64,000 nucleotides of DNA from Aquimarina sediminis (lineage in GTDB: Bacteria > Bacteroidota > Bacteroidia > Flavobacteriales > Flavobacteriaceae), in assembly GCF_002895435.1 (NCBI RefSeq), contig NZ_POYJ01000003.1:124001-188000 (forward strand), read 5' to 3'. Position 1 is the stretch's first letter. The number at the start of each line of letters is the position of its first letter. The position numbers and the translations under genes are program-made. The notes under the pieces were generated by a model. That model saw only the letters and a list, made by a program, of their open reading frames with translations, had not been told where the DNA came from and searched no databases. Below, one piece after another: positions 52,552 through 62,066 of this stretch.

Positions 52552-53751
52552 ATGTCTGAACAAGGGGTAGCAATAACAGGTATGGGTATTATTTCTTCTA
52601 TAGGTAACACTGTAGAAGAAAACTTAAATGCACTGATTTCTTCAAAAAAAGGAATTGCTCCCATTGTTAACATTCAAACAAAACATAAGGATGTAATTAA
52701 AGTTGGTGAAGTTTTATTGACAAATGAAGAACTAGCAGAACGACTTGGCTTAATTAAAGAGAATAATTACTCTAGAACAGCTTTGCTGGGCTGTATTGCC
52801 GGTAAAGAAGCACTGGCAAATGCCAAGATTAGAAACATAAAAGAGTATAGAACAGGGTTGATTTCTGCAACAAGTGTTGGAGGGATGGACATGACAGAAA
52901 AGTATTGTAATACTTTTGGATCGGATATAGAAAGCCAGAAATACATAACAAGTCACCATGCAGGCGATAGTACTCAGAAGATAGCTAAGCAGCTGGGGAT
53001 TTCTGAATTTGTAACCACAATAAGCACAGCTTGTTCATCTGCGACTAATGCGATTATGCTAGGTGCTCGTTTAATAAAAACAGGACAATTGGATCGGGTA
53101 GTTGTAGGAGGAACAGACTGTTTGTCAAAATTTACTATTAATGGATTCAAGACATTAATGATTTTGTCAGATACCGATTGTAAACCTTTTGATGCAGACA
53201 GAAAAGGATTAAACCTTGGAGAAGCTGCTGCATTTATAGTGTTAGAATCCAACACTGTAATACAAGAACAAAAGAAAGAGGTGTTGGCATTTATAGCTGG
53301 ATATGGCAATGCAAATGATGCCTATCACCAAACGGCCTCTTCTGCAAATGGAGAAGGAGCATATTTGGCAATGCAAAAAGCGTTGCAAGTTGCCGGGATA
53401 AAACCAGAGCAGGTAGATTATATTAATGTGCACGGTACAGCTACGCCTAATAATGATGCCTCAGAAGGTGCTGCAATACAACGTGTTTTTGGAGAGAGTA
53501 TACCTGATTTTAGCTCTACAAAAGCCTTTACAGGACATACATTGGCAGCCGCAGGAGCAATCGAAGCGGTTTATTCGATTTTAGCATTAAAGCATAATGT
53601 AATATTTCCTAATTTAAATTTTGACAACCCAATTCCAGAATTTGGTATGTGCCCAGTAACCGAAGTGAAAGAAAAAGCATTACATTATGTTTTGTCTAAT
53701 TCATTTGGATTTGGAGGTAATTGTTCAACACTTATATTCTCAAAGAATTAA
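52552..53751 (+). CDS. Beta-ketoacyl-ACP synthase (KS3, intact triad)
   Basis: This 399-residue enzyme has a complete triad: Cys161 in ISTACSSATNA, His294 in VNVHGTATPN and His329 in AFTGHTLAAAG. It starts one base after ACP2 and overlaps the next gene by one base (TAATG). The neighbour is a ketosynthase-like protein without active site, so KS3 plus that protein may be the KS-CLF elongation pair. Confidence 0.93.
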   Translation: MSEQGVAITGMGIISSIGNTVEENLNALISSKKGIAPIVNIQTKHKDVIKVGEVLLTNEELAERLGLIKENNYSRTALLGCIAGKEALANAKIRNIKEYRTGLISATSVGGMDMTEKYCNTFGSDIESQKYITSHHAGDSTQKIAKQLGISEFVTTISTACSSATNAIMLGARLIKTGQLDRVVVGGTDCLSKFTINGFKTLMILSDTDCKPFDADRKGLNLGEAAAFIVLESNTVIQEQKKEVLAFIAGYGNANDAYHQTASSANGEGAYLAMQKALQVAGIKPEQVDYINVHGTATPNNDASEGAAIQRVFGESIPDFSSTKAFTGHTLAAAGAIEAVYSILALKHNVIFPNLNFDNPIPEFGMCPVTEVKEKALHYVLSNSFGFGGNCSTLIFSKN

Positions 53752-54767
53752 TGAAACCGTGTTACATACATAGTATTGCTTCTATTTCTGCCCAAGAAAC
53801 ATTAAATAGTGATCTCTTTTTAAGAAATGTAATTGAGCATGAATCTAATATGATTAGCGCTATTAGACCTAATTATAAAGATTTTATCTCCCCTGTTGCA
53901 AGTCGAAGAATGGCTACTGGTGTAAAAATGGGAGTAGTCACTGCAAAAACGGCATTGAAAGAAGGAGGAATAACACAGCCAGATGCAATCATTACAGGTA
54001 CAGGAATGGGGTGTATTGAAGATTCTGAAAAATTCTTAAATACAATCATTAATAATGATGAAGAATACCTGACTCCGACTTCATTTATTCAATCGACACA
54101 CAATACGGTAGGGGCGCAAATAGCACTTGGATTAGAATGCAAATCATACAATGTAACCTATGTGCATGGAGCTAATTCATTTGAGTTTGCATTATTAGAT
54201 GCCCAGTTAATGCTTCATGAAGCAACCGCAAATACTATTTTGGTAGGAGGAGTCGATGAACTGGGAAAGAAATTTATAACAGATTATGCATTACTCCATG
54301 ATACACAAAAAGTTCCTTTTAGTGAGGGGGCGCATTTTTTTACGGTTACTTCGGAAAAACAAGAAAATAGCTATGCTACTCTACAGGCTGTAAGCTGTAT
54401 ACAATCAATAGCAGTAGAAGAGATATCTTCTAGAGTAAGAGACTTTCTAAAAAATAATAATCTTTCAGCTTCTGATATAGATGTAGTCGTTTTAGGTAAT
54501 AATGGAGACGAATATGATATGTATTATTCTCGCTTACAGGATTCTCTGTTTAAAAATGCGTTGCAACTAGAATACAAGCACTTATGTGGTGAATACTATA
54601 CCGCTTCGGCATTTGGATTGTGGGGAGCTTCTAAAGTGATGAGAAATCAAATCGTTCCTGATGCTTTGAGAATTAATACCATCAAAAAATCACAATACAA
54701 AACCATTTTGTTGTACAATCAGTACAAGGGAGAACATCATAGTTTTATCCTATTAACAGCATGCTGA
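53751..54767 (+). CDS. Ketosynthase-like protein without catalytic residues (chain-length-factor-like)
   Basis: From the ATG at 53751 the protein has 338 residues; an upstream in-frame ATG (53721) would lie inside KS3 and is not used. It aligns by eye with KS3 over its whole length, but Cys161 of KS3 is matched by Asn142 here (VHGANSFEFA), and neither His is kept (VVLGNNGDEYD, HLCGEYYTAS). Inactive KS partners that set chain length, ApeC-like, are known from aryl polyene clusters. It overlaps the deacetylase gene by seven bases. Confidence 0.8.
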   Translation: MKPCYIHSIASISAQETLNSDLFLRNVIEHESNMISAIRPNYKDFISPVASRRMATGVKMGVVTAKTALKEGGITQPDAIITGTGMGCIEDSEKFLNTIINNDEEYLTPTSFIQSTHNTVGAQIALGLECKSYNVTYVHGANSFEFALLDAQLMLHEATANTILVGGVDELGKKFITDYALLHDTQKVPFSEGAHFFTVTSEKQENSYATLQAVSCIQSIAVEEISSRVRDFLKNNNLSASDIDVVVLGNNGDEYDMYYSRLQDSLFKNALQLEYKHLCGEYYTASAFGLWGASKVMRNQIVPDALRINTIKKSQYKTILLYNQYKGEHHSFILLTAC

Positions 54768-55540
54768 CATTTAAAAACATAAATACTTTAACTGTTCTAT
54801 TGTTAATAGGTGTTTTGATCTGTGATTTTTTTATTCTATTACTTCCTGCATTATTTTATGTGATGTTGGCAGTTGTTTGGTTGTTTTTTACGGTAGTAGG
54901 GTCTTTTAATATCAGGTGGAGTTATCACTTGAAAGTATATAATAAAAGGAATGTAATTACAGAAAAAAAAGTTGTTATCACTTTTGACGATGGTCCTAGT
55001 AATAAGTATACATTAGAGGTATTAAGTCTTCTGAAAAAATATAATGCAACGGCTACTTTTTTTTGCATTGGTAAGAATATAGAACAATATCCAGAAATAG
55101 TTAAGAGAATCGATGCAGAAGGGCATATTATAGGGAATCACTCGTATTCTCACAGTGATTTTTTTGGCTTTTATGGAGCAAGAAAAGTTATTGGAGAAAT
55201 AAAAAAGACAGATGAGTTGATAAAAAACAATATTGATAAAAAAGTGAAGTTCTTCAGACCTCCTTTTGGAGTTACTAATCCCTCAATTGCTAAAGCCGTT
55301 AAAAAAACAGAACATCTAACTATTGGTTGGAATATTAGGTCATTAGATACGGTGATAAAAGATGATAAAGCAATACTAAACAGAATTACAAAAAGAATTG
55401 CTCCTGGGGCTATTATTTTGCTTCATGATTCTCACGAAAGGATACTTCCTGTTTTGGAACAATTATTGATATTTTTGCAAAACAACAATTATCAAACAAT
55501 ATCATTAGAAACATTACTTAACCATAAAGAATATGCGTAA
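54761..55540 (+). CDS. Polysaccharide deacetylase family protein (NodB fold)
   Basis: This 259-residue protein has two N-terminal hydrophobic segments (about 8-50) and a NodB domain. The motif TFDDGP gives the acidic pair Asp76-Asp77, and HSYSH (His127, His131) completes the metal site; RPPFG and the closing LLHDSHER are also typical. It removes acetyl groups from sugars at the membrane face. Deacetylases recur in pigment clusters of this type; the substrate here is unknown. Confidence 0.9.
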   Translation: MLTFKNINTLTVLLLIGVLICDFFILLLPALFYVMLAVVWLFFTVVGSFNIRWSYHLKVYNKRNVITEKKVVITFDDGPSNKYTLEVLSLLKKYNATATFFCIGKNIEQYPEIVKRIDAEGHIIGNHSYSHSDFFGFYGARKVIGEIKKTDELIKNNIDKKVKFFRPPFGVTNPSIAKAVKKTEHLTIGWNIRSLDTVIKDDKAILNRITKRIAPGAIILLHDSHERILPVLEQLLIFLQNNNYQTISLETLLNHKEYA

Positions 55541-56159
55541 TACTACTTTTCTATTTATTTGTTTTATGTCATTTCTAGGAGTATTTGCACAAAGTCCTTT
55601 AGACAAACAAGAAGCACTTGCATTTAAACAAGCAGTTGTAAAAACAGCAAATACTACCAAAACAATTGTAAGTGATTTTGTGCAATATAAACATCTTAAC
55701 TTTTTGAATAACGATATTAAAACGGTTGGTAAACTAGCCTTTAAATCTCCTAACCTGATTAAATGGGAATATACAGAGCCTTACAAGTATACTGCGATAT
55801 TTAACGAGAATAAATTGTTTGTCAATGATGGAGGAGATAAGAGTAATATTGATGTTGGTTCTAGTAAAATGTTTAAAAATTTCAATAATCTTATCATTAA
55901 TAGTGTAAAAGGGAATATGTTTAATGATGAAGAATTTGTAATAAACTATTATAGGGTTGATGATTTTTATATGGTGAGATTTATTCCTAAAAAGGAGAAT
56001 ATGCTTAGTTTTATAGCAAGTTTTGAGCTTACTTTTGATAAAAAAACGGCTGATGTAGTAAAAGTGAAAATGATAGAACCTTCAGACGATTATACGTTAA
56101 TAGTATTCAAAAATAAAAAAAGAAACACTACGGTTCTCAATGAGGTATTTCATCATTAG
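55533..56159 (+). CDS. Outer-membrane lipoprotein carrier LolA-like protein
   Basis: This 208-residue protein has a signal peptide (1-20, ending GVFAQ) and the LolA fold of beta-strands starting VSDFVQYKHLN and continuing SPNLIKWEYTEPYKYTAIFNENKLFVND. LolA shuttles lipoproteins across the periplasm; copies inside pigment clusters are thought to carry the polyene lipid to the outer membrane instead. Overlap with both neighbours (8 and 20 bases) ties it to the operon. Confidence 0.88.
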   Translation: MRNTTFLFICFMSFLGVFAQSPLDKQEALAFKQAVVKTANTTKTIVSDFVQYKHLNFLNNDIKTVGKLAFKSPNLIKWEYTEPYKYTAIFNENKLFVNDGGDKSNIDVGSSKMFKNFNNLIINSVKGNMFNDEEFVINYYRVDDFYMVRFIPKKENMLSFIASFELTFDKKTADVVKVKMIEPSDDYTLIVFKNKKRNTTVLNEVFHH

Positions 56160-56757
56160 TATTTTTGTTTTTAGTGGTTTATCTTCTTGTGCTTTGTCAA
56201 CCACCAAAGCAGCAGTAGAGGTTGCTCCCTCTGTAGCTATTTATCATAATTTTTACTTTTCTGATAAGACTCAAGATTATGTATATAAGGCTAAGATAAA
56301 TGCCTTTGACACTAATTTTGGAGGAATTCTAATCGTTAAAAAACTTGGAGATCAAAACCATCGAATAGTTTTTACAACAGATTTTGGGAATAAGATTTTT
56401 GATTTTGAGATAGGGAAAGAAGGTTTTAAAACACACTATGCCATTGAACAGTTAAATAAAGGTGCAGTTTTAAAAATTTTTCAAAGAGATTTTGAAACTC
56501 TTATCAAGGAAAATGTTGTGCCAGTTAAAATGTTTCGGGATAAAGAAAATATGATTTATCGCTCGATATTGGATAAGAGATATAATCATTATTTTGTTGA
56601 CTTGGAGACTAAAGAATTGCAAAGAATTGTACATACCACAAAAACAAAAGAGAAAATTGTTTTTAGCTTCAGTAGTGTGAAAGGAGATATTGCAAAAAAA
56701 ATAAAGATTCTACATAAAAAATTACCACTTACCATTGACCTGTTTTATCTGAATTAG
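56140..56757 (+). CDS. Cluster-associated lipoprotein, unknown function
   Basis: This 205-residue protein has a lipobox GLSSC17 and a beta-rich body with no known enzyme motif. It starts within the end of the LolA gene. In related clusters a lipoprotein of this size lies after LolA and may be the outer-membrane receiver of the pigment, by analogy with LolA-LolB. The match to LolB is not visible in the sequence and is inferred from position. Confidence 0.65.
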   Translation: MRYFIISIFVFSGLSSCALSTTKAAVEVAPSVAIYHNFYFSDKTQDYVYKAKINAFDTNFGGILIVKKLGDQNHRIVFTTDFGNKIFDFEIGKEGFKTHYAIEQLNKGAVLKIFQRDFETLIKENVVPVKMFRDKENMIYRSILDKRYNHYFVDLETKELQRIVHTTKTKEKIVFSFSSVKGDIAKKIKILHKKLPLTIDLFYLN

Positions 56758-56790
56758 TAAAGCTTAGAAATATCCAATAATGAACGAAAA

Positions 56791-57162
56791 ATGTTAATAA
56801 AAGATTTTTATACCGTAGTAAAGGTTACCTTGGTTGAAAAGGAGCTCCTACATGCACATATATCATTGAATAAGAGGCATAAAATATTCGAAGGGCATTT
56901 TCCCGGTAACCCTGTGACTCCTGGGGTGTGTATGATTCAAATTATAAAAGAAATTGTAGAAAAACATCTAGAAAAAAAACTTTTTTTAGAGCGTATTTCT
57001 AATGTGAAGTTTACAGCATTGATAAATCCACATGTAAACCCAGAACTTTTGATGGAGGTTTCTATCGCAGAAATAGATGGAGTAGTCAAAGTAAAGAATA
57101 TTAGTAAATTTGCAGATGGCGTTATTGCATTAAAGTGTAATGGTACTTTTATACTAGGATAA
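56791..57162 (+). CDS. FabZ-like hotdog dehydratase (His present, Glu replaced by Gln)
   Basis: This 123-residue protein has the FabZ loop GHFPGNPVTPGV (35-46) with the catalytic His36. The Glu normally 14 residues later is Gln50 here (MIQIIKE). By itself this would impair dehydration. The protein encoded at 49637-50074 has the opposite set (Glu kept, His lost), so the two may form one mixed active site. It resembles ApeI of aryl polyene clusters. Confidence 0.8.
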   Translation: MLIKDFYTVVKVTLVEKELLHAHISLNKRHKIFEGHFPGNPVTPGVCMIQIIKEIVEKHLEKKLFLERISNVKFTALINPHVNPELLMEVSIAEIDGVVKVKNISKFADGVIALKCNGTFILG

Positions 57163-57183
57163 TCCGAATTAAGGAAGATATAT

Positions 57184-58371
57184 ATGGAGGAAATTACTAT
57201 TGAACACAAAATAAAGGGTTTAAATTGCTGTGTAATAATTCCTACCTATAATAATAGCAAAACACTACAACGAGTTATTGATGGAGTACTAGTGTACACC
57301 AACGATATTGTTATTGTAAATGATGGATCTACAGACACTACATCACAAATATTAAATGAATACTCCCAAATTGAACAGATTCATATACCCAAGAATAAAG
57401 GGAAAGGTAATGCCTTGCGGCTTGGGTTTAAGCATGCAAGAAAATTAGGATACCAATTTGCGATTACGATTGACTCAGATGGGCAACATTTTCCCGAAGA
57501 TATCCCTGTTTTTATTAATACATTAGACTTGTCAGATCCCAAAAATATCCTTTTGATTGGTGCCAGAAATATGAACCAGGAAAGTGTGCCAAAAAAGAGT
57601 AGTTTTGGAAATAAATTCTCTAACTTTTGGTTTTGGGTAGAGACAGGGCTAAAGCTCAAGGATACTCAATCAGGATATAGGTTATACCCTATACAAGCAA
57701 TGGAGAAGTTAAGTTTTTGTACCACAAAATTTGAATTTGAAATAGAGGCTATTGTAAAAGCGGCATGGAGTGGTATATTGGTAAAAAATATTCCTATACA
57801 AGTACTGTATGACGAGTCTGAAAGAGTTTCACATTTTAGACCTTTTAAAGACTTTACGAGGATAAGTATTCTTAATACCTGGTTAGTTATAGTTACTTTC
57901 TTTTATGTCAAGCCAAGAGATTTATTTCGAAAAATTAAAAAAAAAGGATTTAAACGTTTTTTCTTCGAGGATCTTTTAAAAAGCCAGGACTCTCCTCAAA
58001 AAAAAGCATTGTCTCTAGCATTAGGGGTTTTTATTGGGTTATCTCCTCTTTGGGGGTTTCACACTATGTTAGTGATTTTTTTAGCAATTTTTTTTAAACT
58101 AAATAAAGTAATAGCTTTTGCTTTTTCTAACGTAAGTTTTCCGCCATTTATCCCTTTTATTGTTTTTGCAAGCTTAAAATTTGGAGCTTTTATTTTGGGA
58201 GATAATCATAAGATTTCGATAGAGGATATAAATGAAAACTATAACTTCTTTAAAGATTTGAAAATTTATATTATAGGTAGTTTTTCTTTAGCAATTGCTA
58301 CAGCAGTTACTCTAGGAGGATTTAGTTATATTCTTTTGTCATTGTATAATAAAAGAAATAGAGTTGAATGA
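57184..58371 (+). CDS. Glycosyltransferase family 2 fused to DUF2062 membrane domain
   Basis: This 395-residue protein has an N-terminal GT2 domain (about 12-235) with NDGSTD (46-51) and the metal site DSDGQ (97-101), like dolichol-phosphate mannosyltransferase types, and a C-terminal DUF2062 (about 270-385) with the segments LALGVFIGLSPLWGFHT and FSNVSFPPFIPFIVF. It could add a sugar to the pigment or lipid head. The gene overlaps the MMPL gene by four bases (ATGA). Confidence 0.85.
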   Translation: MEEITIEHKIKGLNCCVIIPTYNNSKTLQRVIDGVLVYTNDIVIVNDGSTDTTSQILNEYSQIEQIHIPKNKGKGNALRLGFKHARKLGYQFAITIDSDGQHFPEDIPVFINTLDLSDPKNILLIGARNMNQESVPKKSSFGNKFSNFWFWVETGLKLKDTQSGYRLYPIQAMEKLSFCTTKFEFEIEAIVKAAWSGILVKNIPIQVLYDESERVSHFRPFKDFTRISILNTWLVIVTFFYVKPRDLFRKIKKKGFKRFFFEDLLKSQDSPQKKALSLALGVFIGLSPLWGFHTMLVIFLAIFFKLNKVIAFAFSNVSFPPFIPFIVFASLKFGAFILGDNHKISIEDINENYNFFKDLKIYIIGSFSLAIATAVTLGGFSYILLSLYNKRNRVE

Positions 58372-61300
58372 TGAGTGCGTTTTTTATTAAGATACATGAA
58401 TATTTCTCATCCAAAAAACCTTGGAGTATTATTGTTGTGGCACTTTTGTTTTTAGGATTGATTTTTATGGCTTCAAAAATTGAATTTGAAGAAGATATAA
58501 CAAAGTTAATTCCTGATAATAATAAGACCAGTGATGCTCAAAAGGTGCTTAAAACAGTAAATTTTGCAGATAAGATTATAGTAAATATCATGATTGACTC
58601 TCTTGGGTCTGTCGATGATTTAACAGATTATGCTTCTCGTTTTCTAGAAGATGTTAACAAGAAATCTGGCTCGTATATTAAGAGTATCCAAGGAAAAGTA
58701 GATGATGACAATATTCTTAAAACCTTAGATTTTGTTTATCAAAACTTACCATTATTTCTTGAGGAACAAGATTATCAGGTTATAAAAAATAAAATTCAGA
58801 AAGATAGTATTGATGTAATCACAAACAAGAATTACAAAACGCTAATCTCACCAACAGGGATTGTTGCCAAAAAAACAATACTAAAAGATCCTTTGGGGTT
58901 GTCATTTATAGCACTTCAAAAACTACAGCAACTTAATATAGGAGATCAATTTACGTTGCATAATGGGTTTTTGTTAAGCAAAGATCAGAGGAATATTCTA
59001 TTATTTATAAACCCCGCGCTAAAATCTAGTGAGACCTCTGAAAATGCAAAATTTGTAGCTGATTTATATGAGATCAATAAGATCCTTAATGCAGAATTTG
59101 AAGATAAAGTAAAGAGTGAGTATTTTGGAGCGACACTAATCGCCGTTGCCAATGCCAAACAAATCAAAAAAGATATTCAGTTTACGGTAGGTGTAGCACT
59201 TACCATACTATTGTTAATTCTTATGCTCTTTTATAAAAGAATAACTATTCCAGTAATTTTGTTTATTCCTACAGTTTTTGGGGGATTGCTAGCTATAACG
59301 GTATTGTTTTTAGTTCGAGAAAAAATTTCTGCTATTTCTTTAGGTATTGGATCTGTATTATTGGGAGTGACCTTAGATTATTCATTACATATTCTTACAC
59401 ATATTAGGGGTAATGCAGATATCAAAAGTTTATATAAAGATATAAGTAAGCCAGTTTTGATGAGTAGTCTTACCACTGCATGCGCATTTTTATGTCTTTT
59501 GTTTTTAAGCTCTCAGGCGTTACAAGATTTGGGGATTTTTGCTGCTATAAGTGTTTTAGGAGCTTCCTTTTTTGCACTACTTTTTATCCCCCAAGTATAT
59601 ACAGATCCTGTTAAAGGAAAAACAAAGAAAACGAGTATAGATCGTCTTGCAGCTTATAAGCTGCATAAAAACAGATGGAGTATTAGTGTCCTTGTAATCG
59701 TTTTGGTAATTAGCGCATTTACTTACGGGAAAGTCTTTTTTGATAAAGATTTAGAAAAGCTAAATTATAAATCCGAGGTTTTAAAAGAAGCAGAAAAACG
59801 ATTGGATCGCTTGATGAATATTACTAAGAAATCTATGTATTTGGTTGCATACGGTAATACTGAAGAAAAAGCACTGATCGTTAATGATAGTATTTATAGA
59901 GAATTGGCAGCACTCAAAAAACAAAAAGAAATCATCAATTTTAGTTCGGTAGGAGCATTTGTGCATTCTAAAGAAAATCAGAATAGAAAAATTGCTTTAT
60001 GGCAAAGGTTTTGGAGTGATCAAAATATACAAAATACCAAAAATAACCTTATAGAAAGTGGTGAGCAATTAGGGTTTAAAGCGAATACTTTTCAAACATT
60101 TTATACTCTTTTGGATAGAGAATTCGAGCCATTAGAAACAAATGATTATGCTTCTTTGTCGATATTTGATTTAGAAGATTATATCACTTCTAGGCAGGGT
60201 TTTACCACTGTTGCCTCATTAATTAAAGTAGATAAGCAAAAAACTGAACAAGTACGAGCTACCTTTAAAAACGGAAGGCATCTAATGCTTATTGATCGGC
60301 AACATATGAATGAAACTTTTTTGGGAAACCTAAAAAATGATTTTAATACACTAATAAAGTACTCGCTCATTGTAGTTCTTATCATTCTTATACTATTTTA
60401 TAGAAGCTTTTCTCTTACTCTGGTTACCAGTATACCAATATTTTTGACATGGCTATTGACCATCGGTATTATGGGGCTGTTAGGCGTAGAGTTCAATATC
60501 TTTAATATAATTATATCTACTTTTATTTTTGGACTTGGTATAGATTATTGCATATTTATTACCAATGGATTGCTTACCGAATATAAAACTGGAGAAAAAG
60601 CACTGCCAACACACAAAACATCAATAATCCTTTCTGTAATCACGACCATTTTGGGAGTAGGGGTATTGATTTTTGCTAAACACCCAGCGTTATATTCAAT
60701 CTCATTGGTTTCTATTATTGGAATTCTATCTGCTGTTTTTGTTTCTTTTACAGTTCAACCTATATTATTTACTCTTTTTATTGGAAGCAAAACCAAGAGA
60801 CCAATTACATTGCGGGTATTTATACATGGGATGCTATCCTTTGGTTATTTTGGATTAGGTGGATTTTTGCTATCTATCTTTAGTGTATCGATAATAAAAG
60901 TTATTCCTGTAAACAAGCGAGTAAAGATGAAATGGTTTCATAGGGTTGTTTCAAAATTTATGAAATCGGTATTGTATTCGAATCCTTTTGTAAAAAAGAA
61001 AATTAGCAACCTAAATAGCGAGACATTTGATAAACAAGCTGTAATTATCGCAAATCACACATCTTTTCTGGACATTCTAACGATTGGGATGCTACACCCT
61101 AAAATTATATTTCTGGTAAATGATTGGGTGTATAATTCTCCGGTTTTTGGAAAAGCAGTGCAATTAGCTGGGTTTTATCCTGTCTCTAGTGGTATTGAAA
61201 ATGGCTTGGATCATTTAAAAGAAAAAGTAGAGCAGGGATATTCTTTAATGGCATTTCCCGAAGGAACAAGGTCTAATACTAACAAAATTAAACGATTTCA

Positions 61301-62066
61301 TAAAGGAGCGTTTTATCTTGCAGAAAAGTTCGATCTGGATATAATCCCAGTACTGATTCATGGTAACTCTGAAGTGTTGCCAAAAGGAACTTTTGTGATC
61401 AAAGATGGAAGTGTTACTGTAAAAATATTGGATAGGATATCGAGTTCAGATACTAGTTTTGGAGAGAGTTATTCAAAAAAAGCAAAACAAATAGGAGTTT
61501 ATTTTAGAAAAGAATTTAGTTTACTTCGAAAAGAAATCGAACAAGATGATTATTTCAACTCTATTGTGCTAGAGGAGTATAGGTACAAAGGAGATGTACT
61601 GTACAAAGAGGTTCGTAAGGATTTACAATTGTATAAAGAAATATATCACATAATTACAAATTCTATTGGTGAAAAGGACACGATAACCCATCTGTCTAAA
61701 GATTCGGGACAACTAGATTTTCTATTGTCTTTACGTGCTGTAGACCGCAAGCTTTTTAGCTATCTAGAAAATAAAACAAGACGCGCAATAGTAAGGAATA
61801 GTTATATCACAAATAACAATAGTAAGATTACAATTGCCGATACATGCAAAGAGGCACTGGCACTACAAGCAAATGTGCTGATTCTAAATTTGTCTGTTAA
61901 TAAAAGTCCTCTATTAACACAAGAAAAACAACAAGATTTTGATATTATTATTTTATTAAAAGATAGTATATCTTATGCAAAAGATATAAATATCGATGTA
62001 TTTAAAAAAGAATATCAAAATAGTAACCTTATAATCTTTAGAAAACAAATAACAATTAGAAAATGA
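58368..62066 (+). CDS. MMPL transporter / PlsC-like acyltransferase / methyltransferase-like fusion
   Basis: This 1232-residue protein joins three parts. Part 1 (about 1-850) is an RND/MMPL-type exporter with twelve membrane helices in two halves, each with the conserved DY motif (GVTLDYSLH and GLGIDYCIF). Part 2 (about 870-1060) is a PlsC-like acyltransferase with ANHTSFLD, His897 and Asp902 in HX4D spacing, and FPEGTRSN. Part 3 (from about 1080) has the order of a class I SAM methyltransferase but its glycine loop is poor (THLSKDSGQLDFLL), so it may be inactive. The same three-part design is known in this phylum. It probably flips and acylates the pigment lipid. It overlaps the CrtI-like gene by four bases. 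Confidence 0.87.
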   Translation: MMSAFFIKIHEYFSSKKPWSIIVVALLFLGLIFMASKIEFEEDITKLIPDNNKTSDAQKVLKTVNFADKIIVNIMIDSLGSVDDLTDYASRFLEDVNKKSGSYIKSIQGKVDDDNILKTLDFVYQNLPLFLEEQDYQVIKNKIQKDSIDVITNKNYKTLISPTGIVAKKTILKDPLGLSFIALQKLQQLNIGDQFTLHNGFLLSKDQRNILLFINPALKSSETSENAKFVADLYEINKILNAEFEDKVKSEYFGATLIAVANAKQIKKDIQFTVGVALTILLLILMLFYKRITIPVILFIPTVFGGLLAITVLFLVREKISAISLGIGSVLLGVTLDYSLHILTHIRGNADIKSLYKDISKPVLMSSLTTACAFLCLLFLSSQALQDLGIFAAISVLGASFFALLFIPQVYTDPVKGKTKKTSIDRLAAYKLHKNRWSISVLVIVLVISAFTYGKVFFDKDLEKLNYKSEVLKEAEKRLDRLMNITKKSMYLVAYGNTEEKALIVNDSIYRELAALKKQKEIINFSSVGAFVHSKENQNRKIALWQRFWSDQNIQNTKNNLIESGEQLGFKANTFQTFYTLLDREFEPLETNDYASLSIFDLEDYITSRQGFTTVASLIKVDKQKTEQVRATFKNGRHLMLIDRQHMNETFLGNLKNDFNTLIKYSLIVVLIILILFYRSFSLTLVTSIPIFLTWLLTIGIMGLLGVEFNIFNIIISTFIFGLGIDYCIFITNGLLTEYKTGEKALPTHKTSIILSVITTILGVGVLIFAKHPALYSISLVSIIGILSAVFVSFTVQPILFTLFIGSKTKRPITLRVFIHGMLSFGYFGLGGFLLSIFSVSIIKVIPVNKRVKMKWFHRVVSKFMKSVLYSNPFVKKKISNLNSETFDKQAVIIANHTSFLDILTIGMLHPKIIFLVNDWVYNSPVFGKAVQLAGFYPVSSGIENGLDHLKEKVEQGYSLMAFPEGTRSNTNKIKRFHKGAFYLAEKFDLDIIPVLIHGNSEVLPKGTFVIKDGSVTVKILDRISSSDTSFGESYSKKAKQIGVYFRKEFSLLRKEIEQDDYFNSIVLEEYRYKGDVLYKEVRKDLQLYKEIYHIITNSIGEKDTITHLSKDSGQLDFLLSLRAVDRKLFSYLENKTRRAIVRNSYITNNNSKITIADTCKEALALQANVLILNLSVNKSPLLTQEKQQDFDIIILLKDSISYAKDINIDVFKKEYQNSNLIIFRKQITIRK

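Noticed and set aside
53721..53750. Upstream ATG for the chain-length-factor-like gene
   Set aside because: It lies inside the KS3 coding region and would add residues unlike the family; the ATG at 53751 overlaps the KS3 stop in the usual way.
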